Notes: generated by a model not told the origin, from the sequence alone. Shown: positions 1-7,930, counted from the stretch's first letter. The stretch is DNA of 15,307 nucleotides from Pseudomonadota bacterium (GCA_023394655.1 JAEXAG010000152.1:1-15307); one strand, 5' to 3'. Program-made: numbers and translations.

Positions 1-977
1 CCGGGCTGACCCTGGTGGAGCACGACGAGCTCTCGCTGATGCGCATGGAGCAGGAGCTTTCGCGCGATTTCCCCTCGGTACGATGCACGCCGATCCTCGG
101 TGATTGCGGCGATCCCGCCGTGATGCGCCATGCCTTCGGCCGCAGCGATGTCGATGCCGTGTTCCATGCCGCGGCCTACAAGCAGGTGCCGGTGCTGGAA
201 GGGCAGCTGCGCGAAGCCATGCGCAACAACGCGGTCGCCACCGATACCGTGGCGCGGGAATCGCGGGCCGCAGGCGTCGGCACCTTCGTGCTGATTTCCA
301 CCGACAAGGCCGTGAACCCGGTGAACGTCCTCGGCGCCAGCAAGCGCCTGGCCGAGCTCGCCTGCCAACTGCATGCCGACAGCGGCAACACCCATTTCGT
401 GACCGTACGCTTCGGCAACGTGCTGGATTCGGCCGGCAGCGTGGTGCCCTTGTTCCGCGAGCAGATCCGGCTCGGCGGGCCGGTGACCGTGACCCATCCG
501 GAAGTCACTCGCTATTTCATGACGATCCCGGAAGCCTGCCAGCTGATCCTGCAGGCGGCGGCGATCGGTGCGCACCACGCGCTCTACACGCTCGACATGG
601 GCGATCCGGTGCCGATCCGCAAACTGGCCGAGCAGATGATCCGTCTGGCCGACAAGCAGCCCGGCCGCGACATCGCCATCGTCTATACCGGCCTGCGACC
701 GGGCGAAAAGCTGCATGAAACGCTCTTCCACGACGAAGAGGCATATCACCCGACCGCACATCCGAAGATCCTCCAGGGCGAGGTCCGGCAGGTCGAAAGG
801 CGTCGCCTGGCCACCGCGCTGGAAGGCATCCGCCATGCGGTGGCCGAATACGACGAAGAAGCCCTCGTTCGCATCCTGCATGAGGCCGTTCCGGAGTTCG
901 ATCCGGCCCACCACGCGGTGCCGGCTGTCGCACCGGTTGTCGTACCATTCCCCGGTCGTCGCAACCGCCGGAACTGA
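1..977 (+). CDS. Nucleotide-sugar 4,6-dehydratase, CapD/WbpM/FlaA1 type (5' end outside window)
   Basis: C-terminal part of an extended SDR-family polysaccharide biosynthesis enzyme. Family members dehydrate UDP-GlcNAc-type sugars for O-antigen, capsule or glycoprotein sugars, and the long forms are membrane-anchored. The reading frame is open to the left edge (GLTLVEHDEL continues before the GTG at 15), so that GTG is internal and the Rossmann glycine motif and any membrane domain lie upstream. Visible from that GTG: HAAAYKQVPVLE near residue 51, LISTDKAVNP with Ser95, NVLGASK with Lys110, and RFGNVLDSAGSVVPLF. The usual SDR catalytic tyrosine four residues before the lysine is Leu106; WbpM/FlaA1-type enzymes often have Met there. 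galU follows after 3 bp, so the two are probably co-transcribed. Family assignment is firm; the exact sugar is unknown. Confidence 0.88.
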   Translation, partial: GLTLVEHDELSLMRMEQELSRDFPSVRCTPILGDCGDPAVMRHAFGRSDVDAVFHAAAYKQVPVLEGQLREAMRNNAVATDTVARESRAAGVGTFVLISTDKAVNPVNVLGASKRLAELACQLHADSGNTHFVTVRFGNVLDSAGSVVPLFREQIRLGGPVTVTHPEVTRYFMTIPEACQLILQAAAIGAHHALYTLDMGDPVPIRKLAEQMIRLADKQPGRDIAIVYTGLRPGEKLHETLFHDEEAYHPTAHPKILQGEVRQVERRRLATALEGIRHAVAEYDEEALVRILHEAVPEFDPAHHAVPAVAPVVVPFPGRRNRRN

Positions 978-980
978 GGA

Positions 981-1883
981 ATGAAGCAGCGAAGGATTCG
1001 AAAGGCCGTTTTCCCCGTCGCTGGCCTGGGGACGCGGTTCCTGCCCGCCACCAAGACCGTCCCGAAGGAAATGCTGCCGATCGTCGATCGACCGCTGATC
1101 CAGTACGCCGTGGACGAGGCCATCGATGCCGGCTGCGACACCCTGGTCTTCGTCACCAACCGCCACAAGCACGCGATCGCCGACTACTTCGACAAGGCCT
1201 ATGAGCTGGAGCAGCGCCTGGAGAAGGCTGGCAAGCAGAAGCAATTGCAGGCGGTGCGCCACGTGCTGCCGCATGGCGTGCGCGCGATCTTCGTGACCCA
1301 GCCCGAAGCGCTCGGTCTCGGCCATGCGGTGCTCTGCGCGAAGGAAGTGGTGGGCGACGAACCATTCGCCGTGCTGCTGCCCGATGACCTGATCTGGAAC
1401 CGCGGCGGCGATGGCGCACTGCGACAGATGGCACGGCACGCCGCCGCCATCGATGGCAGCGTGATCGCCGTGCAGGACGTGCCACGCGAGCAGACCGCGA
1501 GCTACGGCATCGTCGATGCACAGGCCTCCGATGGCAGCGCCGGCAGCATCCGCGGCATCGTGGAAAAGCCCGACCCCGCCCATGCACCGAGCAATCTGGC
1601 GGTGGTCGGCCGCTACGTGCTGAGCCCGCGCATTTTCGAACTGCTCGAACGGACTGCGGCCGGAGCGGGAGGTGAGATCCAGCTCACCGACGCCATCGCC
1701 CGGCTGCTGGAACGCGAGCGCGTGGATGCCTACCGATTCCAGGGCACCCGCTTCGATTGCGGCACGCACCTGGGCCTGATCGAAGCCACGATGCGCTACG
1801 CGCTGGACCACGAGCTTTTCAGTGGCGAAGCACGTCGCATGATGCAGTCCGCGCTGCGCGAAATGGGCGTCCCCGAAAGCTGA
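981..1883 (+). CDS. galU: UTP--glucose-1-phosphate uridylyltransferase GalU
   Basis: Makes UDP-glucose from UTP and glucose-1-phosphate, the cytoplasmic precursor for LPS core, capsule and other glycans. The 300-residue length is normal for bacterial GalU. The nucleotide-binding signature GLGTRFLPATK is at residues 15-25, followed by VPKEMLPIVDRP. Other marks are the acidic LLPDDLIW segment at 132-139, IVEKP at 193-197, GEIQLTDAI at 231-239 and FDCGT at 258-262. The ATG lies 3 bp after the stop of the dehydratase gene, with GAGGA directly in front, so translation is probably coupled. This fits a surface-sugar operon. Confidence 0.96.
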   Translation: MKQRRIRKAVFPVAGLGTRFLPATKTVPKEMLPIVDRPLIQYAVDEAIDAGCDTLVFVTNRHKHAIADYFDKAYELEQRLEKAGKQKQLQAVRHVLPHGVRAIFVTQPEALGLGHAVLCAKEVVGDEPFAVLLPDDLIWNRGGDGALRQMARHAAAIDGSVIAVQDVPREQTASYGIVDAQASDGSAGSIRGIVEKPDPAHAPSNLAVVGRYVLSPRIFELLERTAAGAGGEIQLTDAIARLLERERVDAYRFQGTRFDCGTHLGLIEATMRYALDHELFSGEARRMMQSALREMGVPES

Positions 1884-2005
1884 ATCGCGGCAGGCGGGTC
1901 CTCCGCCGCAGTTCCTCCCCGGTTCAGTTGGAGTGGCCGTTTCTCACGGTCTTTCCACGCCGGGCGCCGGAAACTGGCCTCATCCAAGCCATCGGGTGAT
2001 GCACC

Positions 2006-2740
2006 ATGTTCCGCGCGATTCTTCTGCCGATCTCCTCACTGGGCGCCGCCATGCTGCTGGCCGGCGCGCCCGGTGCCACGCCGCAGGCGGCCGCGCCGGT
2101 ACCCACGGTGATCGAGGCGAAGCCGATCCGGCAGGCGGCGAATCCCGAATCGCGCATGGAAGGCCGCGAAGCCGCGGAGGCTGCGGTCGCCGGCGCATTG
2201 GTGGGCGTCGCCAACGAGCAGTTCAGCGGGGAGCGCATCCAGGTGCGCATCGAGCAGATGCGGATGGAAGCCGCCAGTCCGCGCGACCGCAGCGTGAGCG
2301 GGCAGGGCCAGTTGAAAGTCGGCGACGAAGAGGATTGGCTGCCGTTCCGCTTCCGCGCCCATTACGACAGCGAAACCCAGGCGGCTGCCTGGGCCAGCAT
2401 GACGCTGGGGCAGGACGACATCGGCGGCGTGGTGGTGCAGCCGCGCGCCGAATCGGCCCTTGCGCTCCAACGCGAGGCACTGGATCGCCTGCAGCGCGAA
2501 TTCAGCCAGCAAAAGGTGCGGCTGGACCTTGCCAATATCCGCCAGCTGCCGGCCGGCGGACGTTACCAGCGCTTCCTGGCCACCGGCCTGGTGCACTTCG
2601 ATCGCCAGCCCCAGGGGGCCGAAGCCCGCGTCGAGGGCCTTTACGACACGCGCGCCGGCCGCTGGGTCCGAGTCGCCTATGAACTGGGCGGCGGTTCGCA
2701 ATGGGTCGAGGGCGAAGAAGGCCGAACGGCCGGGCTTTGA
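2006..2740 (+). CDS. Exported protein of unknown function
   Basis: 244 residues; I do not recognise a family. The N-terminus (MFRAILLPISSLGAAMLLAG, then APGATPQAAA) looks like a Sec signal peptide with cleavage near residue 29, so the product is probably periplasmic or outer-membrane associated. There is no lipobox cysteine. An Ala/Glu-rich stretch near residues 50-70 (EGREAAEAAVAGALVGVANEQF) is followed by a probably beta-rich domain (VSGQGQLKVG, LPFRFRAHYDS, RFLATGLVHFD, RVEGLYDTRAGRW). The start follows GGGTGA at a reasonable distance. It sits between galU and rarA, where other genomes often have lolA, but it does not resemble LolA. Codon use agrees with a real gene. Confidence 0.72.
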   Translation: MFRAILLPISSLGAAMLLAGAPGATPQAAAPVPTVIEAKPIRQAANPESRMEGREAAEAAVAGALVGVANEQFSGERIQVRIEQMRMEAASPRDRSVSGQGQLKVGDEEDWLPFRFRAHYDSETQAAAWASMTLGQDDIGGVVVQPRAESALALQREALDRLQREFSQQKVRLDLANIRQLPAGGRYQRFLATGLVHFDRQPQGAEARVEGLYDTRAGRWVRVAYELGGGSQWVEGEEGRTAGL

Positions 2741-2778
2741 CCGGAGGACCTTCGGCGCACTTCGGCAGCCTGATGTTT

Positions 2779-2798
2779 GCCCGCCATCGCCGGCGGGC
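2779..2798. repeat. 7-bp perfect GC-rich inverted repeat upstream of rarA
   Basis: GCCCGCC (2779-2785), a 6-base loop, then GGCGGGC (2792-2798). It lies between the stop of the exported-protein gene (2740) and the chosen rarA start (2813). There is no T-run after it, so it is not a clear intrinsic terminator. It could form an RNA hairpin in the rarA leader, and its presence is one reason to prefer a rarA start downstream of it. Confidence 0.4.
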
Positions 2799-2812
2799 GC
2801 CATACTGACATC

Positions 2813-4225
2813 GTGCCAAGCCCGCTTCCTCCCCAGAACGATCTCCTGTCCGCCGGCGGCGATGCCATGAGGCCGCTTGCCGAGCGAATGCGCCCGCGCA
2901 CGCTTGATGAAGTCGTCGGCCAGCGAAGGCTGCTGGGCGAGGGCAGTGCATTGCGTCGCGCGATCGAAGGCGGGCGCCTGCATTCGATGATCCTCTGGGG
3001 CCCGCCGGGCTGCGGCAAGACCACGCTGGCGCTGTTGCTGGCCCGTTACGCCGAGGCCGAATTCATCGCCATTTCCGCGGTGATGGCCGGCCTGCCGGAG
3101 GTGCGGAAGGTGCTGGCCGAAGCGGAACAACGCTTCCATCGCGGCATCCGCACAGTGCTGTTCGTGGACGAGGTGCACCGCTTCAACAAGGTCCAGCAGG
3201 ACGCGTTCCTGCCGCACATCGAGCGCGGCACCATCGTGTTCATCGGCGCGACCACGGAAAACCCGTCCTTCGAGCTCAACTCGGCGCTGCTTTCGCGTTG
3301 CCGCGTGCACGTGCTGGAAGCGGTCTCGGCCGACGACATCGAGGCAGCGCTCCGGCGCGCACTCGATGACGAGGAACACGGGCTCGGAGGGCGCGGACTG
3401 CATGTCGAGGACGACGATCTCGCGGCCATCGCGCAGGCCGCCGACGGCGACGTGCGACGCGCGCTCACCCTGCTGGAAATCGCCGCGGAACTGGGCGGCA
3501 GCGGCACCGTCGGTCGATCGCTGATCGAACAGGTGCTGGCGGATCGCACGCGCCGCTTCGACAAGGGCGGCGAGCAGTTCTACGACCAGATCAGCGCCCT
3601 GCACAAATCGGTGCGCAGTTCCAACCCGGATGCCGCTCTGTACTGGTTCGCGCGGATGATCGATGGCGGATGCGACCCGATCTACCTGGCACGCCGCCTG
3701 ACCCGCATGGCGGTGGAGGACATCGGCCTGGCCGATCCCCGCGCACTGGCGATGGCGACCGAGGCCTGGGACGCCTACGATCGGCTCGGCTCACCCGAGG
3801 GCGAACTCGCGCTCGCGCAACTGGTGATCTATCTCGCCAGCACCGCCAAATCCAATGCCGCGTACATGGCGTGGAATGCCGCCCGCCGCGACGTGCGCGA
3901 ACACGGTACGCAGGAAGTGCCAATGCACATCCGCAACGCGCCGACCAAGCTGATGAAGTCGCTCGGCTACGGCAAGGGCTACCAGTACGACCACGATGCC
4001 GACGGCGGGATCGCGCTCGACCAGACCGGATTCCCGGATGCCATGGGCGAACGCATCTACTACGCGCCGGTGGCACGCGGCATGGAGATCAAGCTCAAGG
4101 AGAAACTCGACGCCTTGCGCGCGGCCCGGCAAGCCGCGCGCGATGCCCGGGATCAATCGAGCGAGGCGAGCCAGTCCTCGTCCGAGCCCTCGTTGACGCC
4201 TTCGAAAAGGAACGTCGAAAGGTAG
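2813..4225 (+). CDS. rarA: Replication-associated recombination protein RarA (MgsA) AAA+ ATPase
   Basis: AAA+ clamp-loader-like ATPase that acts at stalled replication forks and ssDNA gaps. About 470 residues; E. coli RarA is about 447. With the GTG start at 2813, the family signature PLAERMRP is near residue 21, Walker A GPPGCGKT at 63-70, Walker B LFVDEVHRF with Asp119-Glu120, sensor 1 GATTENPSF at 145-153 and the arginine-finger region SRCRV at 161-165. The C-terminal MgsA domain includes AALYWFARMIDGG, DPIYLARRLTR and GYGKGYQYDHD. An in-frame TTG at 2777 would add 12 residues without family similarity; an ATG at 2867 would cut into the usual N-terminus. The last 73 bp overlap convergent cysK and encode a Ser-rich tail. 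Confidence 0.93.
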   Translation: MPSPLPPQNDLLSAGGDAMRPLAERMRPRTLDEVVGQRRLLGEGSALRRAIEGGRLHSMILWGPPGCGKTTLALLLARYAEAEFIAISAVMAGLPEVRKVLAEAEQRFHRGIRTVLFVDEVHRFNKVQQDAFLPHIERGTIVFIGATTENPSFELNSALLSRCRVHVLEAVSADDIEAALRRALDDEEHGLGGRGLHVEDDDLAAIAQAADGDVRRALTLLEIAAELGGSGTVGRSLIEQVLADRTRRFDKGGEQFYDQISALHKSVRSSNPDAALYWFARMIDGGCDPIYLARRLTRMAVEDIGLADPRALAMATEAWDAYDRLGSPEGELALAQLVIYLASTAKSNAAYMAWNAARRDVREHGTQEVPMHIRNAPTKLMKSLGYGKGYQYDHDADGGIALDQTGFPDAMGERIYYAPVARGMEIKLKEKLDALRAARQAARDARDQSSEASQSSSEPSLTPSKRNVER

Positions 4226-5112
4226 CGTTCGCCGGTATCCGGCAACATCGCCAGCAGCACGCTGCCGGGATCGGCACGCTCGGCCACATCCAGCGCGGCC
4301 GCCACCGTGGCGCCCGCCGACAGTCCAACGAACAGGCCTTCTTCCGCGGCCAGACGGCGGGCGATATCGCGCGCCAGCGAATCCTCGACGGGCAGGATTT
4401 CGTCGGCAATCGAGCGATCGAGGTTGTCCGGCAGGAAATCGGGCGTCCAGCCCTGGATCTTGTGCGGCTGCCATTCCTTGCCGGAAAGCAGGGCGGCACC
4501 GGCCGGCTCGCTCGCGATGATGCGGATCTCGGGACGCGCCACCTTCAGCATTTCCCCGACGCCGGTCAGCGTGCCGCCGGTGCCCCATCCGCTGACGAAG
4601 TGATCGAGCCGGTCGCCGGCGAAATCGCGCAGGATCTCCGCCGCGGTCGTGTTGCGGTGGAACGCCGGGTTGGCCGGATTGGAGAATTGCCGGGCCAGGA
4701 ACCATCCGTGCCGGGCCGCGAGCTCCTCGGCCTTGCGGACCATGCCCGTGCCACGCTCGGCGGCCGGCGTCAGGATCACCTTGGCACCATACGCCCGCAT
4801 CAGCTTGCGGCGCTCGATGGAAAAGGTTTCGGTCATCACCGCGACGAATCGGTAGCCGCGCGCCGCCGCGACCATCGCCAGCGCCACGCCGGTGTTTCCG
4901 GAAGTCGCCTCGACGATGGTGTCGCCGGGCTTCAGCAGCCCGCGCTGCTCGGCATCGAGGACGATCGCCAGGGCGAGGCGATCCTTGACCGATCCTCCCG
5001 GATTGAAGGCTTCCACCTTGGCGTAGAGCCTGACGTGCGAGGGCGCGAGACGCTGGAGGCGGACGACCGGGGTGTTGCCGATCGTGTCGAGGATGTTTTC
5101 GTGGCGGGACAT
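4153..5112 (-). CDS. cysK: Cysteine synthase (O-acetylserine sulfhydrylase), CysK type
   Basis: PLP enzyme that makes cysteine from O-acetylserine and sulfide. 319 residues from the ATG at 5112, where the family-typical N-terminus MSRHENILDTIGNTPVVRLQ begins; the frame stays open to 5295, but that part has no similarity. Lys43 in NPGGSVKDR is the expected PLP Schiff-base residue. SGNTG at 71-75 binds substrate carboxylate and GTGGT at 177-181 binds the PLP phosphate. SIERRK near 98 and HKIQGW/FLP later favour CysK over CysM, though fold-II relatives are hard to separate by eye. It is divergent from cysB, which probably activates it, and its 3' end overlaps rarA. Confidence 0.9.
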   Translation of the reverse strand: MSRHENILDTIGNTPVVRLQRLAPSHVRLYAKVEAFNPGGSVKDRLALAIVLDAEQRGLLKPGDTIVEATSGNTGVALAMVAAARGYRFVAVMTETFSIERRKLMRAYGAKVILTPAAERGTGMVRKAEELAARHGWFLARQFSNPANPAFHRNTTAAEILRDFAGDRLDHFVSGWGTGGTLTGVGEMLKVARPEIRIIASEPAGAALLSGKEWQPHKIQGWTPDFLPDNLDRSIADEILPVEDSLARDIARRLAAEEGLFVGLSAGATVAAALDVAERADPGSVLLAMLPDTGERYLSTFLFEGVNEGSDEDWLASLD

Positions 5113-5214
5113 GGGCGCAAACCGGGGCAGGGGAGTGCAGGCTATCGCCATCCCCCGTGAACGCCCAATGCATGGACCGCTGCAGGTAATGCCTTGCGGG
5201 CATAAGATATCGCC
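5113..5214. promoter_or_regulatory. cysK-cysB divergent intergenic region
   Basis: 102 bp between the two start codons must hold both promoters and any CysB binding site. Just before the cysB ATG is CATAAGATAT (5201-5210), a plausible -10-like element, but no convincing -35 or CysB box can be assigned by eye. LysR-type regulators commonly bind such divergent gaps; that is family knowledge, not something visible here. Confidence 0.4.
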
Positions 5215-6195
5215 ATGACGCTCACCCAGTTGCGCTATCTGGCCGCCATCGTCGATGCCGGGCTGAACATCAGCCAGGCCGCATTGCGCGTGCATGCGTC
5301 CCAGCCGGTGCTGTCACGGCAGATCCGCCAGCTCGAGGACGAACTGGGCCTGCAGCTGTTCTCGCGCAAGGGCCGCAGCCTGCAATCGCTCACGCCTGCG
5401 GGCGAGGAGGTGCTTGCGCACGCCCGCAAGCTGTTGCGCGAGGCCGACAACATCCGCCAGCTCGCCGCGAACCAGCGCAGGCAGGAACAGGGGCGGCTGG
5501 TCATCGTCACCACGCATACCCAGGCGCGCCATGTGCTGCCACCGGCCATCGCGACCGTGCGACGGCTTTGGCCCGCGATCAGCGTGCATCTGCAACCAGT
5601 GGGCGATGCGGACGTGCTCGCGATGCTTTCGGCGGGCGAGGCCGATCTTGCGTTGATCAGCACTTCCGGCGCGATTCCGGCGACAGGCATCGCGATCCCG
5701 CTTTACCGCTGGCAGCGCAAGCTGCTGCTACCGCCGGATCATCCACTCGCGTCCAGCCCGGCCCCGACGCTCGGCGACATCGCCGCGCATCCGATCGTGA
5801 GCTACGAATCCTCGCTGCGCGTCGAATCGAGCCTGCAACGGGCATTCGCCGACGCCGGGCTGACGCCGGACATCGCCATGACCGCCGCCGACGCGGATCT
5901 GATCAAGACCTACGTGCGGGCCGGGATCGGCATCGGGCTGCTGGCGGAAATGGCCGTCGGCGTGCAGGATCGCGACCTGATGGTCCGCGACGCACCGGCC
6001 GGCATCCCGGAAAACATCGCCTGGGCCGTGCTGCCGCACGAACGCGTGATGCGCGATTACACCGTGGACCTGCTGCTCACGCTGGCACCGCAGCTGGATC
6101 GCCATGACTTGCGCCGCACGGTGGAGGGGAACCAGCCGGCGGAATGGCCGAAGGCACCGACGTGGGTGGCGTTGAGCCAGGCGATCACGTGTTGA
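5215..6195 (+). CDS. cysB: CysB-type LysR transcriptional regulator
   Basis: LysR-family activator of sulfate assimilation and cysteine synthesis; in well-studied relatives it senses N-acetylserine or O-acetylserine. 326 residues. The N-terminal winged HTH covers residues 1-60 (LTQLRYLAAIVD, QAALRVHASQPVLSRQIRQLEDELG, LFSRKGR, LTPAGEEVL). The CysB/Cbl-specific ligand-domain motif TTHTQARHVLP is at 99-109. The later segment DADLIKTYVRAGIGIGLLAEMAV matches the CysB family as well. Divergence from cysK supports a cysteine-regulon role. It is the last gene of the ordinary chromosomal block; a dif-like site starts 16 bp after its stop. Confidence 0.9.
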   Translation: MTLTQLRYLAAIVDAGLNISQAALRVHASQPVLSRQIRQLEDELGLQLFSRKGRSLQSLTPAGEEVLAHARKLLREADNIRQLAANQRRQEQGRLVIVTTHTQARHVLPPAIATVRRLWPAISVHLQPVGDADVLAMLSAGEADLALISTSGAIPATGIAIPLYRWQRKLLLPPDHPLASSPAPTLGDIAAHPIVSYESSLRVESSLQRAFADAGLTPDIAMTAADADLIKTYVRAGIGIGLLAEMAVGVQDRDLMVRDAPAGIPENIAWAVLPHERVMRDYTVDLLLTLAPQLDRHDLRRTVEGNQPAEWPKAPTWVALSQAITC

Positions 6196-6210
6196 GCGGA
6201 CCTCTCGATC

Positions 6211-6238
6211 ACTTCGCATAATTTTTATTATGTTCGGA
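6211..6238 (+). other. XerC/XerD (dif-like) recombination site
   Basis: 28 bp with the layout of a Xer site: left arm ACTTCGCATAA (6211-6221), 6-base centre TTTTTA (6222-6227), right arm TTATGTTCGGA (6228-6238). Known gammaproteobacterial dif sites have a left arm ending CGCATAA and a right arm TTATGTTAAAT. The left arm therefore keeps the conserved TTCGCATAA core and the right arm keeps TTATGTT but diverges in its outer 4 bases. The core is also an inverted repeat (CATAAT-TTTT-ATTATG, 6217-6232). It sits exactly where recognisable chromosomal genes stop and mobile DNA starts. A weak terminator of cysB is the alternative, but the AT-rich stem is poor for that. Confidence 0.6.
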
Positions 6239-6441
6239 GACATTTGCGTCGCATCGCGCGTGAGACGCTGGCGCGCCGGAGATGCAGACATGCACGAAAT
6301 CCTGCGACCACACTGCTGGCTTGACAAGCGCGAGCCATGCCCGAACAGGTGCGCGGCTCAACATTACGAGCGGGTCATCTACGGTCGGCAACACCTAGGC
6401 GGACCGTGGATCTGACCTGCTCGATTTCTTCGGACCACCAG

Positions 6442-6626
6442 TTATTGGAGAACGGCTTCGGTGGGTGTGCCTGAGTGGCACTGCTTCCGGAACGCTTCCG
6501 GGGTTTGGGCAGGCTGGAGTGCGGCCTGACGTGATTGTAGTGCTCGCGCCATTGCTCGATGACGACCCGCGCTTCGGCACGGCTGCGGAACCACTCCATC
6601 GACAGGCACTCGTCTCGAATGTCTGC
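6442..6626 (-). pseudogene. IS3-family transposase (OrfB) C-terminal remnant, frameshifted
   Basis: Minus-strand frame reads IRDECLSMEWF, EARVVIEQWREHYN, HVRPHSSL, the conserved end of IS3-group OrfB integrase domains. After HSSLP the similarity jumps by one base to the frame TPEAFRKQC...TEAVLQ followed by TAA at 6442-6444, so a 1-bp indel near 6510 breaks the gene. Upstream of RDECL the typical ESFNG segment with the catalytic glutamate is absent and the sequence becomes unrecognisable. Only about 60 codons remain, so it is inactive. The IS end may lie near 6414, where TGACCTGC begins, but no partner repeat was found. Confidence 0.72.
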
Positions 6627-6906
6627 CGCGGACATCTTGAGGCCGCAGGTGCGGAAACTCGCGACCGAGCCTGCGGACAACTCCTAGCCAGGTCCGTCGT
6701 GTTCGAACAAGTAGCTGCAGACCCCACTACGCACACGGAAAACTTGGAGCCGCAGCCGTCGATCTGTTTGCCGCCGACAACTTTGAACATCCTGTGCCGA
6801 AAGTCTGCGCCACTTGGGCAGACCACCTAGGGACTAGTCCGATATGCTAGGGCAACTGTCTGGAAGCCAAATCGTGTGAGTACGGAACGGCTTCAAGGGT
6901 GGCCGC
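6627..6906. other. No recognisable gene between the IS3 remnant and tnpT
   Basis: Short frames exist on both strands (for example a plus-strand frame 6465-6830 and a minus-strand one 6395-6826), but none gives a recognisable protein and they mainly overlap the transposase remnant. With 6239-6441, which is also featureless apart from the IS fragment edge, this is probably decayed junction DNA. Confidence 0.5.
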
Positions 6907-7884
6907 CTAGTCAAGGTCCGCGGCTGACGTCTTTCGGGTTGCCGCTGACACCTTCTTCCTCTGGGGCGCTTGCACATTCCGCCGGGCCACCTTTCTGGGG
7001 CTTGGCGCTGCCTTTTTGGCCTGGCGTAGGACCGACACCAACTCGGCCGGCAAGTCGCGCAGCTGCGCCAGCTGTTCTGCTAGCGCTTCAGCCTTGGCCT
7101 GATGGATCTCAGCCTGCCGCTGGGCCTCCATGGCTTTGGCGTTGCTTTGCTCCAGGGCCACGAGTTGCGCTTTCTGGGCCGCTGCCTGCTCCTTCTGAAG
7201 GGCCGTAAGACGGCTTTGGAGTTCCCTGCTCTGCTGCCGGGCGCGATCGACTTCGGCATGGGCCCGGTCCTCGGTCACCTGAACATGCTTCGCCAGTGTT
7301 TCCCGTTCAGCCTGGGCAGCGTCCTGGAGCGCCTGCAGGCGTCGATCGGCAGCTTGTCGTGCGGTCTCGGCGTTCGCGGCTTGCTCCCGCGCAACGTCGC
7401 GCTGTTGGGCCAATTCGGCAACTTGGCCTTCCAGTTGGCTGATCAGCCGGCTGAGCTCGGTCGCCTGGGTCGCAGCCACGCGTTCAGCTTGGGAGGCGGC
7501 CTCGACCTTGGCGCGTAAAGCGGTGGCTTCAATGGAGAAGGCTTCGCGTTCGGCCTGGAGCTTGGATTGTTCCTCCTGAAGGGCCACGCGCTCAGCCTCC
7601 AGTGCCTCCTTGGCGTGGGCCTGGGCATGCTCCAACGCCAGGCGCCACAGCGCTCCCGCGGCTTTCGCCACGGATTCAGGGGCTTCCGGGAGCGCAAGAC
7701 TCGCCTGTTGCGCCTGCAGTCGCTGGCCGAGCCCCTGCCACCAGGTCTCGAGCCAGCGAGTCACCGTGTTCGGGGACCCGGTGCCCAGATGTGCGCGGAT
7801 GCGCTCAACCGTGGGCCGTTCGCCTGCGTCGACGATGGCGTCAGCGGCGGTGTGGACGTCGGATTCGGTGATGCCTCGGGCCAT
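6907..7884 (-). CDS. tnpT: TnpT-like DNA-binding coiled-coil protein (KfrA_N domain)
   Basis: 325 residues. Residues about 1-60 (MARGITESDVHTAADAIVDAG, RPTVERIRAHLGTGSPNTVTRWLETWW) form the N-terminal HTH of the KfrA_N type. Residues about 75-285 are one long Ala/Glu/Gln-rich coiled coil. The tail is basic (RKVARRNVQAPQRKK). In Tn4651-type Tn3-family transposons a protein of this kind, TnpT, is encoded divergently from the tyrosine recombinase TnpS and assists cointegrate resolution; that is the arrangement here. The start ATG has GGAG 9 bases upstream. A plasmid KfrA transcription factor is the alternative, but the adjacent divergent recombinase favours TnpT. It appears intact. Confidence 0.78.
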   Translation of the reverse strand: MARGITESDVHTAADAIVDAGERPTVERIRAHLGTGSPNTVTRWLETWWQGLGQRLQAQQASLALPEAPESVAKAAGALWRLALEHAQAHAKEALEAERVALQEEQSKLQAEREAFSIEATALRAKVEAASQAERVAATQATELSRLISQLEGQVAELAQQRDVAREQAANAETARQAADRRLQALQDAAQAERETLAKHVQVTEDRAHAEVDRARQQSRELQSRLTALQKEQAAAQKAQLVALEQSNAKAMEAQRQAEIHQAKAEALAEQLAQLRDLPAELVSVLRQAKKAAPSPRKVARRNVQAPQRKKVSAATRKTSAADLD

Positions 7885-7930
7885 GGACGGGTCTCCTACG
7901 CGGGCGCCCTACTCTGTTGATTCCGTACTG

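Noticed and set aside
2036..3604. Minus-strand 522-codon open frame opposite the exported protein and rarA
   Set aside because: It lies antisense to clearly recognisable RarA motifs and has no recognisable domain. Long antisense frames are expected with strong G/C third-position bias.
3670..5160. Plus-strand 496-codon open frame across the rarA end and cysK
   Set aside because: Arg/Gly-rich sequence without domains, shadowing rarA in another frame and cysK on the opposite strand.
6465..6830. Plus-strand 121-codon open frame in the IS remnant region
   Set aside because: Runs opposite the transposase remnant and has no recognisable motif or clear ribosome site.
6907..7884. Reading the KfrA_N protein as proof of an integrated plasmid
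   Set aside because: No replication, partition or transfer genes are present, and the divergent tyrosine recombinase fits a transposon TnpT better.
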